Shown here: positions 54,871 through 64,000 of the stretch, in pieces
Layout of the letters: every line of letters begins with the position of its first letter
Position numbering within the stretch: the first letter of the stretch is position 1
DNA from: Ampullaceana balthica
Taxonomy: Eukaryota; Mollusca; Gastropoda; Lymnaeidae
Length of the DNA stretch: 64,000 nucleotides
Assembly: GCA_944989445.1 (NCBI GenBank)
Contig: CALYLW010000070.1
Span: forward strand, 533,307-597,306
Direction of reading: 5' to 3'
Translations under genes and position numbers: made by a program
Notes under the pieces: model-generated
Database searches by the model: none
The model's input: only the letters and a program-made list of their open reading frames with translations
What the model was told of the DNA's origin: nothing

Positions 54871-55054
54871 GTTTTGATTAGTTTTTTTAGATTTTTTATT
54901 GTTACTTTTATGGATTTGTGTGGTAGGTTTCATTTTTATCTAGTGGGTTATTTATAATAGGATTAGCAAAAAAACTGTAAGAGTTTGTGGTGATCAGGTC
55001 CCTATAGTTAAACAAATCTGAACTGATTTGGGGCGACCCACAATGTATGCAGTG

Positions 55055-55489
55055 TCAAGATGTATATGTATTTCCTAGTCCTGTTGCTATGTACTTTGGT
55101 GTGTTGGTATGCAGGCATACTGTGTGGTACCATCCATTGCATGTGTCACACTGGATGGCTCCTTGTTTGCTAGGGCATGTCTTAATACAAATTTGGCATT
55201 TAGATGATACTGCGCCTGGGTTAAGTTCTATGTCGCCGGAGAGGAGCAAAATTAAAATTACATGATTTTGCCTATATCTACATATTTTATATTTCCATTG
55301 TTTGAAGGTAATTTCCTTTATTGTGCTTAACATAGCGGTGTAGTCAGTGTGCTTTGTGTTGTGGTGGTTTATAATTATTGATATTTTACTCTGATTTTTA
55401 GGATGTGTGCTGGTTGATGTTAATGCCCTTAGAAATATTGTGGTTATTACTAAGACTAAGATTAAAATTCTCATTTTCGTTTTAGACAA
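55055..55489 (-). CDS. LINE N-terminal module: 2A-like motif and PHD-like zinc finger
   Basis: 144 codons. Hydrophobic N-terminus MSKTKMRILILVLVITTIFL; at about residue 80-93 LLSGDIELNPGA, which matches the 2A ribosome-skipping consensus D(V/I)ExNPGP except that the last residue is alanine. It is followed by CQICIKTCPSKQGAIQCDTC, NGWYHTVCLHT, a PHD-like C4HC3 finger. This order (2A motif then zinc finger then endonuclease) is known from CR1/L2-clade LINEs of molluscs and sea urchins. It is not a host chromatin reader. Confidence 0.8.
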   Translation of the reverse strand: MSKTKMRILILVLVITTIFLRALTSTSTHPKNQSKISIIINHHNTKHTDYTAMLSTIKEITFKQWKYKICRYRQNHVILILLLSGDIELNPGAVSSKCQICIKTCPSKQGAIQCDTCNGWYHTVCLHTNTPKYIATGLGNTYTS

Positions 55490-55540
55490 GGTTTAAGAAG
55501 GCAAGGCTTAAGGTACTACTATTATTATTATTATAATACT

Positions 55541-55972
55541 ATTTTGTTAAAGTGTGTTTATTTGTTCTAATTTAACTAAGTTCAATTAAATTTAATTTTG
55601 AATTTATAAATTATGAATTCTACACATAGTAATCTAAGTTATTTGAAAGTTTATTTATGCTGATAACAATAGTTAACTTATCTATTTTTCTTGACCCTGT
55701 CGAACAGTACATGTAACTACAAGATTTACGTTTGTAGTTGAATCTTTCTTATAATACTTTCTTACTCACTTAAATTAAAACGAAAGTTGTTTTTTTCAAC
55801 CTCATTATGACTTTCTATAACAGCATGATTTATGTGCTAGTGACTTAGTAACATGTCAAAATATTTTTGTAATATTTTCTCTGTATTTTTTTAAAAGTTA
55901 TGAAAACAAATTTATTGGTAACTCAAAAGATTATACTGAGCTTCAATGTTTTAATTTTTTTTTAAATTTCAG
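55541..55972. other. Intron sequence
   Basis: AT-rich, ending in the splice acceptor TTTTTTTTAAATTTCAG at 55972. Confidence 0.4.
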
Positions 55973-56041
55973 TTTATAGATGTTACATGTTCAACAGTAT
56001 CAGATCCTGGTGAAAAATTCCTTCTTGTAGAAAAGAGATAA
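55973..56041 (+). CDS. Candidate terminal host exon
   Basis: A strong acceptor precedes FIDVTCSTVSDPGEKFLLVE, KR and a stop at 56039-56041. It is in phase 0, exactly that of the donor at 50994. AATAAA at 56101-56106 could be the polyadenylation signal, 60 bases after the stop. Confidence 0.45.
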   Translation, partial: FIDVTCSTVSDPGEKFLLVEKR

Positions 56042-56119
56042 ATGACTAAAATATACATTAAGCACATTTACAAACTGCGCTTTTAAGATAATGGATGAAT
56101 AATAAATCATAGGCATTTA

Positions 56120-57005
56120 ATTAAGCTTAAGATTTTACTTAATACGTAAATATGCATCAGGTTTTTTAAGGGAGGGGGTATTTTTAAGTAACACATATTA
56201 ACTTTCTATAGTACTTACTTTGAAACGTTGAAGATAATCTCACTGAGCCCATGAACATTCCTTGTTAATTAGTCTCTATATATATTCTTAATACTCTATC
56301 ATAAATTATTTACTTAACGGCTCGTAAAAGCTGTGAAAGTTATGCACAATTTAAATAATTACAACAAAATAGCATTAAAAATTTAATTGCTATTACTTTT
56401 TATCGTAATTTATAACCTTAATTGCTCGACCATTATTTTTATAATAAGAAATATTTTGCTTTATTTGCAAGCGTAGTTAAATATACCACTATGTCATGAC
56501 ATTCAATACAATGCAGCCAATATTATTGGAACCATTATCTAATCATTGAAACATTGTGTAAAAATATGTGTACAAAAGATGTTTTGTATTAATCATAATG
56601 CAATTAGAGTTTAATAGAATATGTACACACTGCGAAAGCCTGGTACTTCTTGTTTAATCGCCCACATACTAAAGCATTTACCCATTATCCAATTTCATAT
56701 TTTGTTCTTAATAATAAAATTATGAATTTTTATATTTTAAAATATGTATATATTAAAAGATCACAATAGCCAGAAGCTATATATTGATCTTACGAGCTTC
56801 GCTATCTTAATGGAAGTTATTGTGTGTGTGTGTGTGTGTGTGTGTTGTGAGTGTGTTTGCGTGTGTGCCAAACTTTTTTAAAAATGGATTGTTATTTGCT
56901 AATGGCATCCTTTATTATTATAAAAAGGAGAGAAACTCTAATCAATTATTAAGACATAAAATATACATGCTTTCAAGTATCATATATATATATATATAGA
57001 TATAG

Positions 57006-57069
<64 letters not shown>

Positions 57070-57077
57070 ATATAAAG
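56120..57077. other. AT-rich region with microsatellites
   Basis: (TG)n at 56818-56870 and (AT)n at 56978-57064. No gene. Confidence 0.6.
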
Positions 57078-57200
57078 TAAAGCCCTTACTGATGGACTGA
57101 CTAATCACTAACTCTCCTACTTTCCGTGTAGGTAGAAGCTTGTAACTTTGGATCATTGTTGATTGAACTCTTACGATGATAATGGTCAAATTTTGAACAT
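57078..57200 (+). repeat. Terminal fragment of the satellite element
   Basis: AAAGCCCTTACTGATGGACT, CACTAACTCTCCTACTTTCC and GTGTAGGTAGAAGC match the end at 13995-13890 in inverse. A single partial monomer follows. Confidence 0.65.
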
Positions 57201-57257
57201 TACATCTTACAACAATTTGGCCCAAAACCTTTATTGTCATTTTTTTGTAGGCTTATA

Positions 57258-57350
57258 TACATGTTGGCAGCTGGATAGCGAAGTCAATAGTGCGCTGCTA
57301 GCCTCACAAGCTGAGGGGCGTGGGATCACGCCCACGTTACAGCCACAATA
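57258..57350 (+). repeat. Possible tRNA-like remnant
   Basis: AGCTGGATAGCGAAG with GCGTGGGATCACGCC and an intervening stem recall tRNA-derived SINE heads, but the boxes are weak. The ORF 57163-57351 across it is not supported. Confidence 0.25.
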
Positions 57351-57352
57351 AT

Positions 57353-57855
57353 AAGAAAAACCCGTAAAAAACCAAGTTTTTGACTATAAATCCTTTATGT
57401 ACGAGAAGTAACTAAAAGAATGTTCATTATAATACGCAGCGCCAGACCATCCAGAAATACAAAATTGAAGTTGTGTCGTAAAACATGTTTAATATAATAC
57501 GCACCGATCAGGAATATGTTTATAAAAAGAGCTGTCAATAAAATACGCACCTTATTGCGCGACAGAAAGGTTGTTCAATATAATACGCACCGCGACGCTC
57601 TATCTCAAAAAATAGCATGATACATAGGAATAAAAAAAATAATCTAAAAAATCAATAATTTAATTACGGTACATGCGATCGATCTGAAATTTTGATACAT
57701 TGTTTTTATCATCGGTACGAAACTGCCTGCAAAATTTCAGCTCGCTATCTTGCGAGCAAGTGGGTTAAAAATCGATCAAAAGTTTTGGCGACAAGCAAGC
57801 AAGCAAGCAAGCAAGGTCCGCCGCAGACACCACGAGTTAATATAAAGGATTTAAA
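57353..57855 (+). repeat. R530 repeat, copy 5
   Basis: From AACCCGTAAAAAACCAAG to AGTTAATATAAAGGATTT. Carries TAATACGCACC subrepeats (57430-57600) and AAGCAAGCAAGCAAGC in place of the usual GACAGACAG tract. Confidence 0.7.
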
Positions 57856-58678
57856 AATGTTGATTAATGATTATTGCTGGAAAAAGTACTCCGCTGACTT
57901 GGAGAGGAGTTGGGCGCCGCCAAGTCTACCAAGTCCCGAGAAAGTTCTAATGGAAACATTGGAACACCCTACAACCACGTTGTTATGGGACACAAAACAA
58001 AAAACAAAACAATAGAAATAAATTATACTTATTTTAGGCATCCAATCGGCATGAAATAGTGAGTAAGTTATCACAAAAGTTTCTGGCATAAACGTTTTTA
58101 AAATACCACTTATAAGGGGCCGGGGGCCCAAAAAGTCATTTTCTTAACAAGAGTTATTTAAAAGTTATTTTAAATACGAATGTTTTAAATTGAATTCAGT
58201 TATAAATATATGTGTTGCTATTTTTATGTGAAGCGCTTTGAGCCTACTGTCTTGCAGGAGTACTGCGTTATATAAGTTCTCAAATTCTTATTATTATATG
58301 TAGTACTTTAAATTCAGCGAACATCCTGAAGCAGCGATCAATAAATGGAATTCAATGTATAATGAAACACACTCTCTCAGATACATAAATGTTTTGTTTT
58401 GCTAATTTTTTTTTAATTTAAGGGGCAGGCCTAAATTACATCGCATAACCCTAGTTGTTATAAATTCAAGCTTAGCCACTGTTAATATGCTTGTTATGCT
58501 AAAGATATAGGTTAAATTTTTAGTTCAATCCTTGCGATTCACCTTTACAAGCCGAATGTAAAGCTTTTTATTGGTAGACTAATGTTCCAAATTACATTTT
58601 TAAACAAAATGTGTTATATTTATAGAAAAAAAATGCGGTGACACGGCTTTATCCTCGAAAAATGAATGTTATTACGAT
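57856..58678. other. Spacer with satellite scrap
   Basis: GGGGCCGGGGGCCC at 58116-58131 is a single satellite punctuation. Otherwise AT-rich, no gene. Confidence 0.4.
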
Positions 58679-59462
58679 ACACAGCGTCGTAGCGTGGATA
58701 TGTGCCGCTTGGGGCATAACTCAAATTTGTCGTCGTCCCCCCCCCCATTAAAATTTTTTAAAAACTGATTAAATGCTACAAAGAAAATACAGGTTTGTTT
58801 GGTTTTTTTTTGGGTTTTTTTTTCATTTCTATAATAAAGTATTAATAAGGACACTAAACATTTTATTTTTGAAATAACAATAAAAGCTTTCATTTCTTGA
58901 ATAAAATTGAAGTTTTCTGTTTTTTCTCATGGCACAATCTTTCATGTATCAATGTTGTCGGCCATGCCACGCTCAAGAGCCAAAATTACTATAAAAAAGG
59001 GAAAATCTTGATGAATTCATTATATATCTTAATTAAGTTTTCTCTAACTTAATTTTAGAGAAGCTACTTTAACACCTTGAGGCAGTTATAAGTAATGTTC
59101 GAATTAATGTAAAATATTCCTTGTTTGACAGTGTCATGTAAGATAGTTTGATCACTCAGTTTGAAGACAAAATATTAAAGTCCAGTAGATTATCTGCTGT
59201 ACGAAAATAATATATGTTTTCCAAATTCTATACCTGCCAAAACCTTACATGAATTTCTACAGTAATCTTATGTTATTGAGGATACAACTTTCTTTACAAC
59301 TGCTTTTCTAGATAAAAAGAATACTTGTTTGCTTCGATCACCAAAATTTTTCTCTCTCGTTCCTTGATTGAAAGATTCGATTAAAAGGATGAGGTATCAA
59401 CATAAAATTTTAGCAAATTTCAAAGTATCTTTTAAGTATTCCATTAGTTTCTCTATGAGTAG
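58679..59462. mobile_element. Decayed hAT-like remnant, relative of 6712-7336
   Basis: Starts CAGCGTCGTAGCGTGGATAT and shares internal blocks with 6712-7344. Both remnants stand immediately left of a copy of the composite hAT. Confidence 0.4.
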
Positions 59463-60698
59463 CCTCTGTGCAGTGGCGTAACGACCTGTTGGCATCGGGG
59501 CAGTTGCCAAGGGCGCCACTAAATCTCTAATTTTGAAATTCGTATTTAAATAAATACAGTCGGACCTCTCTAAGTCGAACTCAAAAGGACCCACCAAAAA
59601 AATCGATTTACGGAGTTTTTGAATTAGAAAAAAAAAGCGTAATAGGCGCCGATTAATCAAGGACAATGTAAATATTGAGAGGTTTAGGGAACAGCCATAC
59701 AGTCTAGTAGGCTTGACAGGAAAGAGATGCGGTGTCTATGTTTCATATGAAAGGAAGCCAACTTGCTTTGACATGCCGACACAAGCCCGTGATATGAGAC
59801 ACCTTCCCTCCCCTCCCCTACTTTACTCTCTCCACTGTGGGGTGGGGGGAGTAAGATTTTTCTTTTTAAAAAGAGTCACATCATGCAGCAAAGGGACGCG
59901 AATTAGTTACCACTTACCACTCCTTTTTCTTGTCTTTGTTATTTTTTGTACTTACAAGGGTCGCTTAATCCCTCGTGGAATGCACTAAGATAAGATTTTA
60001 CGTCAATTTACGTGGCTCTACGGAACACGTTTTCTGAAATGTCACACCAGAATAATAACCCAAACGCCTTTGGAAAATTTGAATAAGAGAGGTTGAAAGC
60101 CAACAATCTTGGAGTTAAGGAGCTCTAAAATACTTTAGTCTTGTGGAATTTGGCCGTGACCTAACAATTCGATAATGGGAGGTTTTCAACTTAGGGAAGT
60201 TCGACTTAGTGACGTCCGACTGTATTTCACTTGTATCCTCGATAACAAAAAAGTGAATAATTAATTATAATTAAATATATTTCATTTAAACCATTATAAT
60301 TTTTTTTATTATGTTTGTGGCCTTTGCGGGACTTCTTATCATACACATGTCAATATGATTTTACAGTCTTTCTTTTAAAAAGAAAAATCTTACTATCCTC
60401 ATCCCACTGTCTAGGGAGTAGTGTGGGAGAGGAGGGAAGGTGTCTCCTCTCACGGGCTTGTGTCAAAGCAAGTTGGCTCCTTTCATATGAAACATCACCG
60501 CCCCTCTTTCCTGTCAAGCCTTCTAGCCGCTATGGCTGTTTCTTCCCCCCCCTCTCTCTCTAAATATCACATTGTCCTTGATTAATCTGCGCCTATTACG
60601 CCAGTTTCCCTAACTCGAAAACTCCGTAAGTCGAATTTTGTCCCCCTTGAGTTTAGGGTTGCCAGACGTCCGGCAAAAGCAGGACATGTCCTCCTTTT

Positions 60699-61216
60699 TA
60701 AATCCCTTATATTAACTTTACCGACGTCTCCGTCGTTCTGTAGTCATCTCTGTCTTGGGCGGGTGGAAAAACAAAAGTCAAAAATGACCCACTTCCCGTG
60801 ATCCGATCGAGCTGAAATTTGGCACATGGACCCGTCTCACCTAACAATGCATCGTATCAAATATCAGATCGATCGAACGTACCGTAATTAAATTAATGCA
60901 TTTTTAGTTTATCCTTATATAACGTATGTAATTCAAATTCACGGTTTGTTATTGGTTTTTTTCACGTGATTGTTCAGTTACGCGTTGACGCGACCCATCG
61001 AAGTACCGGCGTGCTTTTGTTTACATTTTACGTGCCACGCTGAGCTCGGTCCAGCGATAGGTGAACAGATCTTTCCCCTCTCCCACCCGCCCCAGGGGTT
61101 ATAAAGCAAAAGAAAGTTAAGACAGATTCAGGCTGTAAATGTTTGTCGCGTTGGAACATAATCGATACTTTCAGTTCTGTCTGATATATAAGGGATTTAT
61201 AGTCAAAAACTTTATC
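60699..61216 (-). repeat. R530 repeat inserted in hAT copy 2
   Basis: Begins TTTAAATCCCTTATATTAAC and ends GGGATTTATAGTCAAAAACT. Copy 1 (near 10400-10430) shows the empty site, where CTCCTTTTT and ATCCTCCG (inverse) are separated by only about nine bases, of which a few are lost on insertion. Confidence 0.8.
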
Positions 61217-61453
61217 CTCCGTCGGCAAAGCTAAGATCGTTTAAAATGTCCGGCTTTTTTTACATTTTGTTGTATAATTTTTATGTACCATTGTTCCAAC
61301 TATTACATCGTATGTTTACTTTTAAAATCCTAAATTATGACAATTTTTAAAATAAATTTAGAAATCTAGACAAAGACGAAAAAACATAGATGTAGGTTTA
61401 AAAATATTGCTGTTACTGTCATTAAAAGAAAAGAATAATCAGTATAGGAGGTT

Positions 61454-61705
61454 TTGAGCCGTCTTTGCACAACATTGGAAATTTTGAACAAAAAATATGA
61501 GGAGACATTTATTTCACCTAAGATCTGGTACATGTTGAGAAGACTTAAAGGAAGTGGTCGAGAAAAAGATTATAATAATTTTATGGCAGATGTTAAATTG
61601 GTGTATGGCGCATGCATTAGTTACTTAGAAAAGTTGTTAAAACCTTTTGATGAATTTCAATGCTTTAGTTGGATGTACTTAGATAAAAATCAAAGTATTC
61701 AATGA
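61454..61705 (+). pseudogene. hAT transposase fragment, uninterrupted copy
   Basis: Reads EILNKKYEETFIS, RRLKGSGREKDYNNFM, VYGACISYLEKLLKPFDEFQ, CFSWM. The same as 8120-10166 but without the MITE. About 80 codons, no DDE domain. Confidence 0.55.
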
Positions 61706-62499
61706 CAGTAAATTTGATGACCTTTTGGCATCCATATTGCATCTGAAAGAGAAAGGTATTATTGTAGATGATGTGCAATTGTTTGACCAATACTGCAATC
61801 TTAAATCATTTTTTACAAGACAAAAATTAATATTTTTTGCAAGACTCTTGCATGAACAGTGGCACCTATTACAATAATATTGCACTGACTGTGAGTTTAA
61901 TCCTTGACGGCTCAAGTGAATTATTCAAAATGTCCTCCTTTGTCTTCCTCATTTTTCCTTTATTATGTCATCCTTTTTGGTGTCCACGTATCTGGCAACC
62001 TTACTTGAATTGAACTTAGAGAGGTCAGACTGTATTAGCAACAGGCCAATACGCCAGCTAACTGAAGTGTTGAGCTGTAGTCGGGGGAGTGTTATTTAAA
62101 TTTACTTTTAATTGTGAGTTTCTATCGTTATGTATGAGATAATTAGTATGACACATTGACACTATTGTTTTTATTTATAATATATGTTACTTCAAATTTT
62201 TATGTATTCTTTATTAACGCAACAATGTTCCGTTTTATCCACCAATTTATTTGGTATTATTTAGTAAATAATAAACTGCAAATTAGTATTGTTCCTTTCT
62301 TATGCATTTTTTATATTCAAGTTGTATTACTGTCACTGTCAGACTGCGTAATTATTGTCATAAATAAAATAAGAGGAATTCGATTATTTTTTTCTAACAA
62401 ATGAAAAAGTCGCAAAGCTGAAACTTGTAAATTTATCAAGGGCGCCGAAAATAAATTAACCAAGGGCGCCAAAAACCTAGTTACGCCTCTGCCTCTGTG

Positions 62500-63594
62500 A
62501 AGCATTGTAGCACTATACATTTGTAAATAATTTCGGATATTATTGGGGTCATAAAGTACATCTTTTCAAATATCAAACATAAATAAGAACATTTTTAAAA
62601 AATCATTGTGAATAGCAAAGTTCCTGCTTCTGTTCATATGTTGTGCTTTTCGTCTGCCTCTGTCCGTTTGTCTATAGCTTTCAGAGTAACCTCAAAATGC
62701 CTCCATGCTATATTCACTATTTAGTATCCTGTATTCTGTTTAATGCCTTGCTTGTAGAATCAATTAGATATCCCAACGGTGTATGATTTTATACTTAATA
62801 TGTGAAATTTAATTCGTGAACTTTTTTGATAAATATAATATTCCTCTTAGAATCTATAAAACTAACTTAACATTTAAATCCCTTATTGTTCATATTGTTT
62901 TGTTGTTAATGTTCGAAATAATAAAACTGCGTATAACAGAGGTAACCTTTTCAAAAGTATGTGATCAATCAGCCGTTAAGGCATGAAGGTCTATATATTA
63001 TAAATAAAGTATTAAAATTTAAATGTATTCACACATAACAAATTAGGCCTGTGAAATTTTGATTATTTCAACATAATTTTTAAACACAATAAAGTTATTT
63101 TTCTAATGAATTATTTATTTTTGAAAGTTATTCCTAGGTGTCTGGTTGCAAGACATAGACAAGTTTATACCAATAAACTACCACAGCCTGACATATTGGG
63201 GATCTTAATGTGTTTTTATATTGCTAAAAGTAAAAAAGTAAATAACATTTTTCATTCCAACCGATTCACTGTCAGTTACAGTTAATATAAATAAACACAG
63301 GCATCTGGGAAAATATGCTCCATAATCCCGTCATTGCCGTTGCATGTGAACGCTGTGATATTATGATCTTTCTGTTATTATAAGAAAAAAACGTATTTAC
63401 AAAAGGCCCCTATAATTAAAATTAAAAGCGCTAGAAAATTGATGTCGATGAAATTGTAATAACTGGAAAGGCACTAAAGCTTTATTGTTTAACAAAATGT
63501 AGAGGAAGGGGTATTCAATACGGAGATCAGAGAAATTTGTCAAAATTAACATCGTCTAGAATTTTTATTTAGAATGACTAACAAATTAATATCT
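62500..63594. other. AT-rich spacer
   Basis: No gene or recognised repeat. Confidence 0.4.
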
Positions 63595-63835
63595 CTATCT
63601 CTATATATATAAGAGGCATTTGTTGTCTGTCTGGTTGTCTGTCTGTTCCCTCATAACTCGAGATCCAGACAACCAAATAACGTGAAATTTGGTACACGTA
63701 CACAAAATTATACCGGAAAGGTTATTAAACAGGTTTCGTTCCTTACATATAAGATACTGGGGCCCGGGGGCCCAAAATGTAGTTTTTCCCTATATGAGCT
63801 ATATAAAATAAAAATTATTGAAAATTAAGACGTAA
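63595..63835 (+). repeat. Satellite leader and first monomer
   Basis: TAAGAGGCATTTGTTGTCTG, AGATCCAGACAACCAAATAA, GGTACACGTACACAAAATTA, AACAGGTTTCGTTCC, then GGGGCCCGGGGGCCC and a partial monomer. The same module as 12985-13179. Confidence 0.65.
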
Positions 63836-63904
63836 AATAATGACGCAAATTAATAAACATTTTGGTGTCGAGATTAACAAGAAGGCGATTATCGCCATAA
63901 AATA

Positions 63905-64000
63905 ATTTTGTTGTTGTTGTTGCTTTGTTGTTGTTGCTTTTGTTGTTGTAGTTGTTGTTTTGTTGTTGTTGCTTTGTTATTGTTGTTGTTGTAGTTGTTG
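63905..64000. repeat. (TTG)n microsatellite
   Basis: GTTGTTGTT trinucleotide repeat with GCTTT and GTAG interruptions, continuing past the window end. Confidence 0.9.

Larger units (their letters stand above)
52000..55540 (-). mobile_element. CR1/L2-like LINE, nearly full length
   Basis: Minus-strand order is ORF1-type zinc finger region, APE endonuclease, reverse transcriptase, C-terminal domain, then a short 3' tail with GATTAGATAAGATAAG. The length of about 3.4 kb is typical. Several frameshifts and stops make it inactive. It lies in the intron between candidate exons 50815 and 55973. A fragment of the same family is at 21635. Confidence 0.85.
59471..62491. mobile_element. hAT-like composite element, copy 2 (inverse of copy 1)
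   Basis: Ends CAGTGGCGTAACGACC and TAGTTACGCCTCTG with a perfect 8-bp TSD CCTCTGTG (59463-59470 and 62492-62499). It has the same nested content as copy 1 in inverse order: pogo-like ends at 59557, 60222 and 62032, and the inner hAT at about 60654-62003. It lacks the family G MITE but has its own R530 insertion. The different TSD shows it moved as a composite; it is not a segmental duplication. Confidence 0.85.

Noticed and set aside
55055..55489. Host PHD-finger chromatin protein
   Set aside because: It directly precedes an APE endonuclease and RT in the same orientation and has the 2A-like motif typical of CR1/L2 LINEs.

Overview
The window is eukaryotic and AT-rich. There are no operons or ribosome-binding sites, coding exons are flanked by GT/AG splice signals, and most of the sequence is transposable elements. 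The element repertoire (LINEs with an APE endonuclease and a 2A-like motif, Ty3/gypsy-type LTR elements, Helitrons, hAT-type and other inverted-repeat elements, and a roughly 165-bp satellite joined to mobile-element ends) fits a metazoan, most likely a mollusc such as a gastropod. That placement is inference from element types, not a sequence match.

Layout. 1-2.5 kb: satellite array next to Helitron-like sequence. 3.3-5.6 kb: a roughly 1.1-kb tandem duplication followed by a Helitron 3' end. 7.3-11.6 kb: a hAT-like element with an 8-bp target-site duplication (TSD), carrying four further layers of nested elements. A second copy of the same composite lies in inverse orientation at 59.5-62.5 kb. 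11.7-14.5 kb: a 530-bp repeat, inverted satellite blocks, the 3' end of a Helitron with the C-terminus of its helicase, and a short Helitron. 14.5-15.8 kb: a LINE fragment inserted in another LINE fragment. 16.3-18.6 kb: a deleted gypsy-type element with both LTRs and a 5-bp TSD. 22-23 kb: integrase remnant. 25.2-27.7 kb: 5'-truncated LINE with an intact 796-residue reverse transcriptase ORF. 28-29.2 kb: nested MITEs.

From 29.6 kb five plus-strand exons join in phase into one small secreted or membrane protein: signal peptide, cysteine-bearing ectodomain and one membrane span. Two further good exons at 50.8 and 56.0 kb may be its 3' end. The space between is filled by two large minus-strand LTR elements (34.97-40.50 and 41.78-48.50 kb) and a CR1/L2-like LINE (52.1-55.5 kb). 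The two LTR elements encode the same unfamiliar coiled-coil protein, share a similar primer-binding site and show no polymerase. They are the best candidates for something little described.

Apart from the host gene, coding capacity belongs to mobile elements, and most of it is broken. No tRNA gene, rRNA gene or CRISPR array was found. All boundaries were read by eye from repeats and TSDs and could be off by a few bases where no TSD is given.
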